Shown one piece after another: positions 1-8,521 of a DNA stretch of 64,000 nt (position 1 is the stretch's first letter; the number at the start of each line of letters is the position of its first letter). Location of the stretch: contig JAZRLR010000023.1 of NCBI GenBank assembly GCA_045646965.1, forward strand, positions 124,001 through 188,000, given 5' to 3'. The DNA is from HGM04593 sp045646965. Lineage in GTDB: Bacteria; Bacteroidota; Bacteroidia; Bacteroidales; Bacteroidaceae. The notes under the pieces were generated by a model. The model was given only the letters and a program-made list of their open reading frames with translations, ran no database searches and was not told the origin of the DNA. The translations under genes were made by a program, and so were the position numbers.

Positions 1-202
1 CGCCCGTGTACCACGACAACCTGCCCGCAGCCTGCTCCTCATCGAGCAGCGCACAGGTGCCATCGCGTGAACCGTCGTCACGCACAAGCAACGACACCGC
101 CACACCCTCCTGGGCATACACCGATGCAAGTTGCTCGCCAAGGAATTTCGTTCCGTTATATGTTGAAAGCAATACTGCTACCTTCTCTTTCTCACACGCC
201 AT
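1..202 (-). CDS. Glycosyltransferase family 2, N-terminal fragment cut by window edge
   Basis: The reverse strand reads an open frame from an ATG at 202 to the window edge. The visible 67 residues contain VAVLLSTYNG near the start and VRDDGSRDGT around residues 44-53. These are the nucleotide-binding strand and the DDGS motif of inverting GT-A (GT2) enzymes, which move a sugar from a nucleotide donor onto a growing glycan at the inner membrane. The acceptor-binding and membrane parts lie outside the window. It is divergent from the pyruvyl-transferase group and probably belongs to the same surface-polysaccharide locus. Substrate cannot be told. Confidence 0.85.
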   Translation of the reverse strand, partial: MACEKEKVAVLLSTYNGTKFLGEQLASVYAQEGVAVSLLVRDDGSRDGTCALLDEEQAAGRLSWYTG

Positions 203-362
203 AGACGCTGTTTTTATATTGTAACGAAAATAAACATCTTTTAGTATTTAATTCGTCACTTACGATACATAAAAATTCTGCAAAAAAGAGACATTTCGGT
301 CCTTTTGCAGTTTTAAAGTTACAAAATTACTCAACATCGGAGCATTTTACAATAAAAAAAAC

Positions 363-370
363 TAAATTTG
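363..370 (+). promoter_or_regulatory. Putative Bacteroidota -7 element
   Basis: TAAATTTG matches the TAnnTTTG -7 consensus and lies 27 bp before the ATG at 398. No good -33 TTG is visible at the expected distance, so the call rests on the -7 box. It would drive the 398-4151 operon. The rest of the 203-397 gap holds no other clear feature. Confidence 0.4.
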
Positions 371-397
371 CGAATATAACTGCCCAATAAATTGATT

Positions 398-1369
398 ATG
401 ATAAAAGCAAATGATGTTATAATAGCATATTCAACCAATCGCGATACGCGCCACAGAGCAACTTCGGGTGGGGTTGGCAGCGCTGTTATACAATATCTGT
501 TCAAAAAAAATATCATAAACTCGTCAATCTCATTTACATTCAACAGCGAGGAGTTGAGATACGAGCCACAGATTATTTACTCACAAGAAGAATATTCAAT
601 CTCGGGCAGCATATATCACGAAATAAACCTTATAAACTTTATAAAGAGCAATATCCACGCCATAAAAAGCCCGATAGCGCTGTTTGCACTACCCTGCCAG
701 GTTGCCCCCATAAAAAACACGCTCCACAAGAACGGCATCGAAAGCTATATTATAGAGCTCACCTGCTCTTCGCAGCAGTCGTATGAGGCTACAGAATACT
801 TGCTCAAGCACTCAAATATAAAAAAAAGCGATGTAGCACACATACAATATCGTGGTAACGGATGGCCGGGAGGTGTGCGCATAACCTTGAAAGATGGCAG
901 AGAGCACTTTTTCCATAACAACAGTTCTGTGTGGACTAAAATCTTCCACTCACACCTGTTCATACAACCCAGATGTTTCTTATGCAGCAACGACAAACCC
1001 CGCACTGCCGATTTGGTGATAGCCGACCCGTGGAGCATAGATACATACTCTGCACCAGCAGAGGGACGCACGCTATGTGTGGTAAACAGCGACAAGATGG
1101 CAATGACACTCAATCGAATGGAAGAGGAGAATCTTGTGCAATACGAGACTGGCGACAGCAGCCTCTACACAAAATCACAATATGGCACAATCGTCCGCAA
1201 GGATTATAATCAGAGACACAAAAAAGTAATCAAGGCAGTAAAAAACATAATACAAGGCGAGAGATACAAAAAAAACATTTTATCTTCAAAAATCCTGTTC
1301 AACGCCCACTGCAGCATATACAGGATAGTATTTAAAATACTGCACAAGATATTCAAAATACATTTATAA
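398..1369 (+). CDS. Coenzyme F420 hydrogenase/dehydrogenase beta-subunit-like protein
   Basis: The 323-residue protein has the hallmarks of the FrhB/FdhB beta-subunit family as found in polysaccharide clusters: an N-terminal ATSGGVGSAV flavin/nucleotide-loop segment, ALPCQVAPIK, a central RGNGWPGG, and CFLCSNDKPRTADLVIADPW. The ferredoxin-like domain with clustered CxxC motifs that usually precedes this fold is absent. The ATG at 398 is preferred to an upstream TTG at 392. It starts an operon with a polysaccharide pyruvyl transferase 8 bp downstream and a flippase. That context suggests a redox or ketal-modifying step on a glycan, but the reaction is unknown for this group. Confidence 0.8.
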   Translation: MIKANDVIIAYSTNRDTRHRATSGGVGSAVIQYLFKKNIINSSISFTFNSEELRYEPQIIYSQEEYSISGSIYHEINLINFIKSNIHAIKSPIALFALPCQVAPIKNTLHKNGIESYIIELTCSSQQSYEATEYLLKHSNIKKSDVAHIQYRGNGWPGGVRITLKDGREHFFHNNSSVWTKIFHSHLFIQPRCFLCSNDKPRTADLVIADPWSIDTYSAPAEGRTLCVVNSDKMAMTLNRMEEENLVQYETGDSSLYTKSQYGTIVRKDYNQRHKKVIKAVKNIIQGERYKKNILSSKILFNAHCSIYRIVFKILHKIFKIHL

Positions 1370-1377
1370 CACAGATT

Positions 1378-2625
1378 ATGAAATTTCTTATAATAGAACA
1401 ACCCGTCAATAACCGAGGAGACGAATCGGCACACAGAGGCTTTGTAAACAGGCTCTCCGAAAGTTTTCCCGACGCTACCATCCAGGTACTTTTCTTTGAG
1501 AAACTGCCCATTGAGGTAGATGAGATGCGTGTAAAAAGAGACAATGTGGAATATATCAACATACCTGTACGCCACAAAACCTTTGCTCCGCACAGGATGA
1601 TAACACTCTTCTCTATGCTTAATATGCCTTTGCTGGTGGAGCAGGTACCCTTAATAAAAAAGATTAAAAAGATATACAAAGAGGCCGACTACATAGTGTG
1701 CGCGCCCGGCGGCATTGATATGGGAGGTTTTCAAAACTGGGTTCACATAGGCCTGCTTAACCTTGCAAAAAGGATGAACAAAAAAATCATCTATTTTGCG
1801 CGTTCTATAGGCCCGTTCCCTGTAAAGACAATTTTTAACCGTCTTTTTAAGAAAAAGAGTATTGAACTTTTATCATATTTCAATTATATATCTCTGCGAG
1901 ACGAAAAATCTCAACAGTTGGCAAAGCAGTTGGGCATAAGCGTAGTCCCCACCATTGACTCGGCCTTTCTCTATTACACCCCCGAGACAGAGCCCGAGAG
2001 TTTCAAGAGAGAAATGGGCGAGAGTCGTTATATTGTTTTGGTGCCAAATTCATTGGCCTGGCACCACGACTTTAAGTCATACACCTTTGAAACTTTCTTT
2101 GAGTTTTGGGTAAAACTTTGCAACAAGCTTTTGGAAGTATATCCCGAATTTAAAATAGCTATGCTGCCGCAAACAACAAACTACGGATACGCAGCGAGCC
2201 TGCCCGACGGATATAAATACTTCTGCAAAATACGCAACGCAAGCGCAAACCCCGAACGCATAGTTGTACTCGAAGAGAGATTTGGTTCAAACATACAGCA
2301 AAATATAGTATCGAAAGCAGAGTTTCTCATAGGTGCGCGATATCACTCTGTCATATTCTCCATAAACCAGGGAATTCCTTTTGTGTCGCTCTGCTATGAA
2401 CACAAGATGAAAGGAGTGACCAATATGCTCAATAAAGAGGACATCGACATACACGAGCTTTTCGACAACAGCCCGACAAGCGACGAGAAAATGCAAAAAT
2501 TCATTGATAAAATCATTGATATGACAAGGGTTATCACACCCGACGAAGCCTCTAAAGAAAGAGCTCGCGCCATAGCCGACCGAGGATACACCTCGTTGGT
2601 AGAGTTTATTAAAAAGGGGCAATAA
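1378..2625 (+). CDS. Polysaccharide pyruvyl transferase family protein (WcaK/CsaB-like)
   Basis: This 415-residue soluble protein matches the PF04230 pattern: an N-terminal EQPVNNRGDESAHRG segment, a central VCAPGGIDMGGF glycine-rich turn, and a C-terminal IGARYHSVIFSINQGIPFVSLCYEHKMKG block that in this GT-B-like family binds phosphoenolpyruvate. Family members put ketal-linked pyruvate on exopolysaccharide sugars in the cytoplasm. The stop codon overlaps the flippase start by one base (TAATG), which suggests translational coupling. The preceding F420-hydrogenase-beta-like gene is a common partner of this family in Bacteroidota capsule loci. Confidence 0.88.
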   Translation: MKFLIIEQPVNNRGDESAHRGFVNRLSESFPDATIQVLFFEKLPIEVDEMRVKRDNVEYINIPVRHKTFAPHRMITLFSMLNMPLLVEQVPLIKKIKKIYKEADYIVCAPGGIDMGGFQNWVHIGLLNLAKRMNKKIIYFARSIGPFPVKTIFNRLFKKKSIELLSYFNYISLRDEKSQQLAKQLGISVVPTIDSAFLYYTPETEPESFKREMGESRYIVLVPNSLAWHHDFKSYTFETFFEFWVKLCNKLLEVYPEFKIAMLPQTTNYGYAASLPDGYKYFCKIRNASANPERIVVLEERFGSNIQQNIVSKAEFLIGARYHSVIFSINQGIPFVSLCYEHKMKGVTNMLNKEDIDIHELFDNSPTSDEKMQKFIDKIIDMTRVITPDEASKERARAIADRGYTSLVEFIKKGQ

Positions 2626-4151
2626 TGAGCAGTAAAAAAATAGCATACAACAGCATCGCCCTATACACAAATATGGTGGTGACAATGGGCGTAACCCTGC
2701 TTGGCACACGCTTTGTGCTGCGTGCGCTGGGCAGTGACGACTATGCCATATATGCGCTCATTGCAAACATCGTGGCACTCTTCTCGTTCCTTAACGTAGC
2801 TATGGCAGGTGCCACACAGCGTTTTCTCTCGTATGCCCTGGGCAAGGGCAACGGCGAGGAGCTGAAAGAGGTTTTCTATAACAGCAGCATAATACACAAG
2901 AGCATCGCCGCGCTGTCGGCTGTGCTGCTGCTCGCAGCAGGCATTCCCGCCATAGAATTTTGGCTCGACATTCCGGCTGCCGCACACGCCAAAGCCATCG
3001 CCGTGCTTATGTGTATGACAGGCAGCGTTGTGGTTGTGGTAAACGCCGTGCCCTACGAGGCCGCAATGAACACCCACGAGGACATAACCGCCATAGCCGG
3101 GATAAACATACTCGAGGCCACGCTCAAGCTGGCAGCCTCGGTAGCCGTGCTCTATATCCCCTGCCACCGCCTCACCACATACGCCGTGCTCATTATGTGC
3201 GCCGCCCTCGCCGCCTATCTACTCAAAAGGACATACAGCCGCAAGAGATATGCCGAGAGCCACTACCGCATACACCGCATAAAGGATTACAGCCTCGTGA
3301 AGAAGATGACAAGTTTCGCGGGGTGGAACCTCATAGGCACAGGTTGCTCCATAGCCCGGTACCAAGGTGCCGCGGTGCTGCTCAACGGTTTCTTCGGTCT
3401 TATGTATAACGCGGCATACGGCGTTGCGCAGCAGGTGAACGGCTTTCTGCTTTTCTTTGCAAATTCCGCAGTGCGTCCTATGCGCCCGCACATTGTGAAA
3501 AACGAGGGAGCCGGCCGACACGAGCTCACCATAAAATATTCAATTTTCACATCGCGCATCACCACTCTGCTGCTTACTATGGCGATAATTCCCCTGTACA
3601 CAAATATGCCGCTTATCCTGGATATATGGCTCGACGAAGTACCCTTGGGAGCTTTGGAGTTCTGCCGTGGTTTCCTCATAATAACTCTCATAGGGCAGCT
3701 CTCCATAGGACAGCAGATAGCACTTGAGAGCGTGGGCAAGATAAAGAACCAGCACCTCACCGTGGGTATTATGCACATTCTACCGCTGCCTGCGGCATAC
3801 TTCCTGTACAAGATGGGATTCCCCTACTACTCAATCATATACTGCGTTATCGCCGAGGAGGTTCTGTGTATATTTGTGAGAACACTCATTGCACGCCGCG
3901 ACGCCGCGATGCCTGTAAAGCCTTTTATCACAGGACATCTTATCCCCTGCACGCTGTGCATAGCCGTCACCCTGGCCGCAAGCGAGGGCACAGCCTCGTT
4001 TATAGGCAACGAAGTGGCGCAACTGCTTACCACGACAGCCGTGAGCACGCTGATTCTTGCTGCGCTGTCGCACAAGTTCTGCCTTGCGCAATGGGAGCGC
4101 GAGAAGATAACATCGCTTTTAAAAGGCCTTGCCGCGAAATTACACCGATAA
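2625..4151 (+). CDS. Polysaccharide flippase (Wzx/MATE-like)
   Basis: The 508-residue integral membrane protein has 12-14 hydrophobic segments beginning at about residue 10 (IALYTNMVVTMGVTLLG). It has the lipopolysaccharide/teichoic-acid export architecture, including RFVLRALGSDDYAIYALIANIVALF near the N-terminus. By family it would flip undecaprenyl-linked repeat units across the inner membrane. It is the last gene of the forward operon, coupled to the pyruvyl transferase by a one-base overlap and followed by a bidirectional hairpin. GC content is visibly higher than in the two upstream genes. Glycan specificity cannot be inferred. Confidence 0.88.
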   Translation: MSSKKIAYNSIALYTNMVVTMGVTLLGTRFVLRALGSDDYAIYALIANIVALFSFLNVAMAGATQRFLSYALGKGNGEELKEVFYNSSIIHKSIAALSAVLLLAAGIPAIEFWLDIPAAAHAKAIAVLMCMTGSVVVVVNAVPYEAAMNTHEDITAIAGINILEATLKLAASVAVLYIPCHRLTTYAVLIMCAALAAYLLKRTYSRKRYAESHYRIHRIKDYSLVKKMTSFAGWNLIGTGCSIARYQGAAVLLNGFFGLMYNAAYGVAQQVNGFLLFFANSAVRPMRPHIVKNEGAGRHELTIKYSIFTSRITTLLLTMAIIPLYTNMPLILDIWLDEVPLGALEFCRGFLIITLIGQLSIGQQIALESVGKIKNQHLTVGIMHILPLPAAYFLYKMGFPYYSIIYCVIAEEVLCIFVRTLIARRDAAMPVKPFITGHLIPCTLCIAVTLAASEGTASFIGNEVAQLLTTTAVSTLILAALSHKFCLAQWEREKITSLLKGLAAKLHR

Positions 4152-4155
4152 AGAG

Positions 4156-4191
4156 AAAGAAGAAATCCACCGCAGGGTAGCTTTCTTCTTT
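4156..4191. terminator. Bidirectional terminator-like hairpin
   Basis: AAAGAAGAAA (4156-4165) pairs with TTTCTTCTTT (4182-4191) around a 16-base loop. It sits between the convergent flippase and lipoprotein genes. The stem is AT-rich, so termination strength is uncertain. Confidence 0.5.
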
Positions 4192-4610
4192 TACCATTTT
4201 CTCAAACGATATATTCTGTCGTCTGTACTCATAACAAGCATATCCTCGTCGAGCCGCTCAACTTTGAATTTCTCACTCTCACCATATATATAATACATCT
4301 CGAGTTCCTCGGGGTAGCACTCGGCCGATACGCCGGGGAACCTCACAAAGCCCGAGGCATATATATACCCGTCGCTGTGGTCGAACTCGCCTATATATCT
4401 GCTTGGGAGTTCCTCTTCGTAGTGCAGCGCAAGCAGCATCGTGTGTCGCTGAAACGAATAGGTTATCATAGCGTCGGGCTCTTCCAGCACACCCTCCTTC
4501 TCCACCGACAGCAGTTTCCACTGCCCGTCGAGAACGCCGTTCACATAGACCTTGTCACACCCCGCAAAAAGCGCGGCCGCCAGGCACCAGATAAGAAAAG
4601 ACCTCTTCAT
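4191..4610 (-). CDS. Lipocalin-like small lipoprotein
   Basis: The 139-residue protein starts with a signal peptide ending in a lipobox (ALFAGC, Cys at about 18), so it should be lipid-anchored. After it come VNGVLDGQWKLLSVEKEG and alternating beta-strand segments ending in MLVMSTDDRIYRLRKW, the GxW-start pattern of Bacteroidota lipocalin-like lipoproteins. It lies 6 bp after the Wzi-like gene and ends at the flippase terminator. It may assist capsule assembly at the outer membrane, but no ligand or function is known. Confidence 0.7.
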   Translation of the reverse strand: MKRSFLIWCLAAALFAGCDKVYVNGVLDGQWKLLSVEKEGVLEEPDAMITYSFQRHTMLLALHYEEELPSRYIGEFDHSDGYIYASGFVRFPGVSAECYPEELEMYYIYGESEKFKVERLDEDMLVMSTDDRIYRLRKW

Positions 4611-4616
4611 TACACA

Positions 4617-6230
4617 CTATTTTATAAAACCCATCTTAAAAAGAGTAAACAGCACACCCCAGTTATTGCCTACGAGGTTACTGTGGTCGCAGCCCACCGA
4701 GAGCACGCCGCCCCATTCGCCCTTGCCCGCAGTATATGCAATGTCGAGCAGAAAGGAGTTGGTATATTTTTTCTCGTCGTAGGGGTTGAGATAGGTTCCC
4801 CAATTCTCACTATATGTATACATCAGGCGGTAGGCCAACGGCAAAGAGCCGAAGTCGCCGTTCACACCCAGATGATGCGCAATCACCCTGTTTCCCGAGA
4901 ATTTAAGGCTGCCGTTCACGTTGTACACGGGCGACACAATCAAGGGATTGCCAATGCCCATTCCCCAATAGTGCCAACCGGGATATATACCGTGGTTATA
5001 GTAATCGTCCACGCCGTCCATTTGCTCCTTGAGCGTGGATGTAGGGTCGTGGTACAGCGCGCCACTCTGGTCATATGTAGAGAGAAACTCATATTGCAGG
5101 TTCGACACAAAAGGAAGCACATCCGACTTGTTTGTAACCCTTACACCCGCGAGGAAATCTCTCCACGGGTAATATATGAGCCTTTTCTCACCCTCGCGGT
5201 TCGACTGATACTCTATGAAGAAGAGCTGCGAGAAATCCTCAAATATATGCTCGCCATAGAAACGCACATCCACAGGCTCCAAATGCAGTGTCACGGCAGC
5301 GTGCCAGTTACCTATCTGGTTTCCCGATATATTTGTCTGCTCGTCGAGAGGAGTGTCGTCACTGCCGCTCCAAGGTATGAGAGCCTTCAGGAAATCGGTC
5401 GCACGCGCAGGCATAGAGACCACCTTGCCCTCGCCGTGCCTGTAAACATCGCCGCCAAACTGCGAGTACATCTCGAGACCACCCTCAAAGGTGAGGGGGA
5501 ACTTTTCGGGGCGCCCCACCTTAAAAAAGAGAGCCTTGCTGTGAAAAAGCACATTCTCGGCATAGCGCGTAACGCTGTTTCCACGTGAGAAATCGCGCTG
5601 AAAATCCCCGTCGAGAAATATACCGTAGGCTATGTGACCACGCGCCTTGAGCCACCCCCCTGTACGCGGCACATCGACATAACGTGGCACCTCTATCCTC
5701 ACCTGCGGCACAGGCTTTGAATTACCGCTGTACAAAAGGCCGCCGCTGCTTATATCGGTAAATTTGTTATAATAAAAAGAGGAGAACTCACGGTTCAACG
5801 CAGCCGCTGCAAACGAAGAGTTCACAGGGGAGAACGCGCAGGAACGCAGCTCGGCAAAGCGTTCTTTGCTACCCACCGTCAGGATGATATTCTTCCACGA
5901 GAGCTCGGCAAACAGTTGCTGCACTCCAAAGGTACTCTCGCAGTTGTAGCCCGTGGTAAAGTCGGCCACCAGTTCATAGGAGAGACTTTTATTCAGCCCC
6001 ACAGAAGAGCCGTAAGAGAGGCCATATCGCGCAAAGCCGCTGCTCTTGTCGAGCGTGAAGAGCCCCTGTTGCTTCGACACAAGCCAAAAGGGAGCATTCT
6101 CACCCGACGCTGTGAGCGAGCTGAAGGCCGCAAAATATTTGAGGCGTGAGCCGTCGGCACGGGCAGTGAGAGGCAGCGCAAGAAACACCGCCACCAAAAG
6201 AAACACTCTCACACGACTAAAGACTCCCAT
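4617..6230 (-). CDS. Capsule assembly Wzi-like outer-membrane protein
   Basis: The start is placed at 6230 (MGVFSRVRVF), because the longer frame from 6344 would overlap the upstream gene and lacks a proper signal peptide. The resulting 537 residues begin with a signal peptide cleaved near ARADG and continue as amphipathic beta strands (for example TASGENAPFWLVSKQQG, RIEVPRYVDVPRTGGWLKARG), resembling PF14052 Wzi-family barrels. Wzi-type proteins help attach capsule to the outer membrane. It sits between the polymerase/ligase gene and the lipoprotein, consistent with late steps of polysaccharide display. Confidence 0.78.
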   Translation of the reverse strand: MGVFSRVRVFLLVAVFLALPLTARADGSRLKYFAAFSSLTASGENAPFWLVSKQQGLFTLDKSSGFARYGLSYGSSVGLNKSLSYELVADFTTGYNCESTFGVQQLFAELSWKNIILTVGSKERFAELRSCAFSPVNSSFAAAALNREFSSFYYNKFTDISSGGLLYSGNSKPVPQVRIEVPRYVDVPRTGGWLKARGHIAYGIFLDGDFQRDFSRGNSVTRYAENVLFHSKALFFKVGRPEKFPLTFEGGLEMYSQFGGDVYRHGEGKVVSMPARATDFLKALIPWSGSDDTPLDEQTNISGNQIGNWHAAVTLHLEPVDVRFYGEHIFEDFSQLFFIEYQSNREGEKRLIYYPWRDFLAGVRVTNKSDVLPFVSNLQYEFLSTYDQSGALYHDPTSTLKEQMDGVDDYYNHGIYPGWHYWGMGIGNPLIVSPVYNVNGSLKFSGNRVIAHHLGVNGDFGSLPLAYRLMYTYSENWGTYLNPYDEKKYTNSFLLDIAYTAGKGEWGGVLSVGCDHSNLVGNNWGVLFTLFKMGFIK

Positions 6231-6240
6231 ATTAAACCAT

Positions 6241-7422
6241 TTACTCCACACCAAACTGCTCCTCACACTTCTCCCAGTGATTATACATAAACAAGAGTAC
6301 AAGCATACCCGTAGAAGAGAGCAGCAGAGGGTTTGTACCCGCAATTATAAGATAAATCACATAGGCAGCCACCACGGCTATGGTCACCTCGTTGCGTTCA
6401 AAATATTTTATTACCGCAAACATTGGACGCAAAATCACATACAGAATCAACAAAGAGAAGAGACCATAGTTGCGCAAGAGCTCAAGATAGGTCCACTCGG
6501 TTTTCAATGTCATCTTGTGAAAGCCAAGAGAGTAGAAATAGGTTCCCGGGCCCTGCCCTATGAGCATATAAATAGGATTCTCGGTAAAAAGTTCCTTGTA
6601 CGATGTGAGGTGGGCATACTTGACAAGATTCGAGGGCTCGTCGGTCTCCATAAGCAGCATCGCCAGCAGCACAAAAAAAGCAATCATAAAGACAAAAACC
6701 GCAGGGTATACAATGTAATTTATATATCTGCGATTGCGCATATATATGAAGCATATAACTCCCGCAAGAAACATAGGAAGCATCATAGAGCTACGCGTTC
6801 CGCTTATCACAAACATATGCAGCAGGGCAAAAGTCATAACCACATCGAGCCAAGTTCTCTTTGCAAGGGTAATTGTATTGTAGAGCGCAGAGCCAAACAC
6901 CACCATAAATGCGGCGGTCGATTTATAGTACATACAGAACATCTGAAAGCCGAGGAAAACCCTCTTCGACATCATAATTGTGTTATCGTGACTCACCATA
7001 AAGGCATATATGGGGCCCTCGGTAAAAGGAAACAGCACAATAATCCAAAAGAGCAGCAAGGTTAAGAGCGCAGTCACTAAAACAGGGATTTTTGCGATGC
7101 GTATAAGGTCGTAGTGGTGCGACCACGGCAGAAAAAAGAGCACCATAAAAGCCGTGATTACACCCTTGAAATCGTCGCCGTCTATCACCGCCAGATTCAG
7201 CACGGCAAAGAACCACGACACAAAAACCGCGGTGAGCGCAATGAGCGGATAAAACAGTTTTGCCCAATCGGCTTTTAAGAAGACCACGTTATATGCCATA
7301 AAAAGGACAAAAACGACATTCTTCAAATGGAAAATGGTATTGGTGGGGTCTGCCACAAAGAGAAATATCAGCAGCATACACAGATAGTCACCCACCCCGT
7401 ATGCTACACTTTTCTTTTCCAT
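6241..7422 (-). CDS. O-antigen polymerase/ligase-like membrane protein (Wzy/WaaL family)
   Basis: The protein has 393 residues and about ten hydrophobic segments. A central FVISGTRSSMMLP motif is typical of the PF04932 O-antigen ligase/polymerase family, and a large extracytoplasmic loop follows (FTENPIYMLIGQGPGTYFYSLGFHKM). These enzymes join lipid-linked repeat units in the periplasm. With a Wzz-like gene overlapping it by 19 bp upstream and a flippase in the locus, a Wzy polymerase role fits best. Ligase activity cannot be excluded from sequence. Confidence 0.82.
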   Translation of the reverse strand: MEKKSVAYGVGDYLCMLLIFLFVADPTNTIFHLKNVVFVLFMAYNVVFLKADWAKLFYPLIALTAVFVSWFFAVLNLAVIDGDDFKGVITAFMVLFFLPWSHHYDLIRIAKIPVLVTALLTLLLFWIIVLFPFTEGPIYAFMVSHDNTIMMSKRVFLGFQMFCMYYKSTAAFMVVFGSALYNTITLAKRTWLDVVMTFALLHMFVISGTRSSMMLPMFLAGVICFIYMRNRRYINYIVYPAVFVFMIAFFVLLAMLLMETDEPSNLVKYAHLTSYKELFTENPIYMLIGQGPGTYFYSLGFHKMTLKTEWTYLELLRNYGLFSLLILYVILRPMFAVIKYFERNEVTIAVVAAYVIYLIIAGTNPLLLSSTGMLVLLFMYNHWEKCEEQFGVE

Positions 7423-8492
7423 CTTTTCTGCTTTAGCTTACTGAAACCAAGTTTAAGCGTAGCAATGGCGCAAGCCAAGAATACAAAGATAATAAGTATC
7501 AGCAGTTTTTTGGGCGACTCGGCAAACTCGGGCACATAGGCCGACTCCACAACTGTGTACACGGGGGTAGACTCCAAAATTTTGGCCTGCACCATCTGCA
7601 CCTGTGTGAGCATCTGGCTGTACATTGAGTAGGCAAGCATCGACTCCTTTTCGAGGAAATCGGCCTGAATCTTGTGCGTGGGAGAATAGAGGTTTGTATG
7701 ACTCTCTATATATTCGGCGTACGCCTTTTGTGTCTGCAGATATTTCTCTTTGCACTCCTCGCACACCTTTGCCATATATTCGTAGTCGTTGCGCGCCTTG
7801 CTTGTGCGGTAGTCGAGAATAAATTTATTGAGGCTTTTCACCACAGAGTCGGCCACGATGGCGCTTATCTCGGCATCTTTGGCATAGGCTGTGATAGTTA
7901 TAACACCCGATAGCTTGTCTACCGAGCATACAATATTCTTCTGCATCATAGAGCAGAGCGCAAGCTCCTGTTTTGTGAGACGAGGCATAGATTTCTTTGC
8001 CGCGCCACCCGAAGCCGCCGGGGTTGCCTCCGCCGTCAAGCGGTTCAGCCAGCCCTTTACATATATTACGGGGTAGCTCCACCACGCCCTCTTCTGAAAT
8101 TTCACAAGATACTCGCCGTATGTAGTCTCAAGATTCTCTTTGGCCGATGACACCTTTATATCCTTCAGAGGCATAAGAAAATCTGCCGACGATATTATGG
8201 TGGGATAGAGGTCTACCGTGTAGGCATCGCCGTAAGTCATTCCCACGTTCATTCCCACAATGCTCGCGAGGCCTGCGAGGTTGGCTGTCAGGCCTCCCTG
8301 TGTATTTTCGGGGGCAAGCATCACCGATGTAGAATAGGTCTTGGGTATGCTGAACGAAATTATCAAAGCAAGAACCACCGCAACCGCCGAATATGTGAGA
8401 TATGTGGCACGTCTTATCCACATAAAACGTATTCCTTTCTTCAGAATCATCAAGTCGTCATACAACTCCTTCATCCTTGATCTCTGTTCCAT
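7404..8492 (-). CDS. Wzz-like chain-length determinant protein
   Basis: The protein has 362 residues. A transmembrane segment near residues 28-50 (ATYLTYSAVAVVLALIISFSIPKTY) is followed by the STSVMLAPENTQGG start of the Wzz domain, a mostly helical periplasmic region, and a second transmembrane segment near 330-350 after the proline-containing VYVVESAYVPEFAESPKK-type hinge. No Walker A kinase domain is present, so it is a Wzz-type rather than a Wzc-type co-polymerase. It sits between the Wza-like exporter and Wzy-like gene and should set glycan chain length. Confidence 0.87.
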   Translation of the reverse strand: MEQRSRMKELYDDLMILKKGIRFMWIRRATYLTYSAVAVVLALIISFSIPKTYSTSVMLAPENTQGGLTANLAGLASIVGMNVGMTYGDAYTVDLYPTIISSADFLMPLKDIKVSSAKENLETTYGEYLVKFQKRAWWSYPVIYVKGWLNRLTAEATPAASGGAAKKSMPRLTKQELALCSMMQKNIVCSVDKLSGVITITAYAKDAEISAIVADSVVKSLNKFILDYRTSKARNDYEYMAKVCEECKEKYLQTQKAYAEYIESHTNLYSPTHKIQADFLEKESMLAYSMYSQMLTQVQMVQAKILESTPVYTVVESAYVPEFAESPKKLLILIIFVFLACAIATLKLGFSKLKQKRWKRKV

Positions 8493-8521
8493 AGTCTTTC
8501 TTTTTAGGGGGTGACGAAAAC

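Noticed and set aside
4377..5588. 403-residue open frame on the plus strand
   Set aside because: It lies opposite the Wzi-like gene, which has signal peptide, barrel strands and operon context. The plus-strand product is rich in His, Arg and Val with no domain, a typical antisense shadow.
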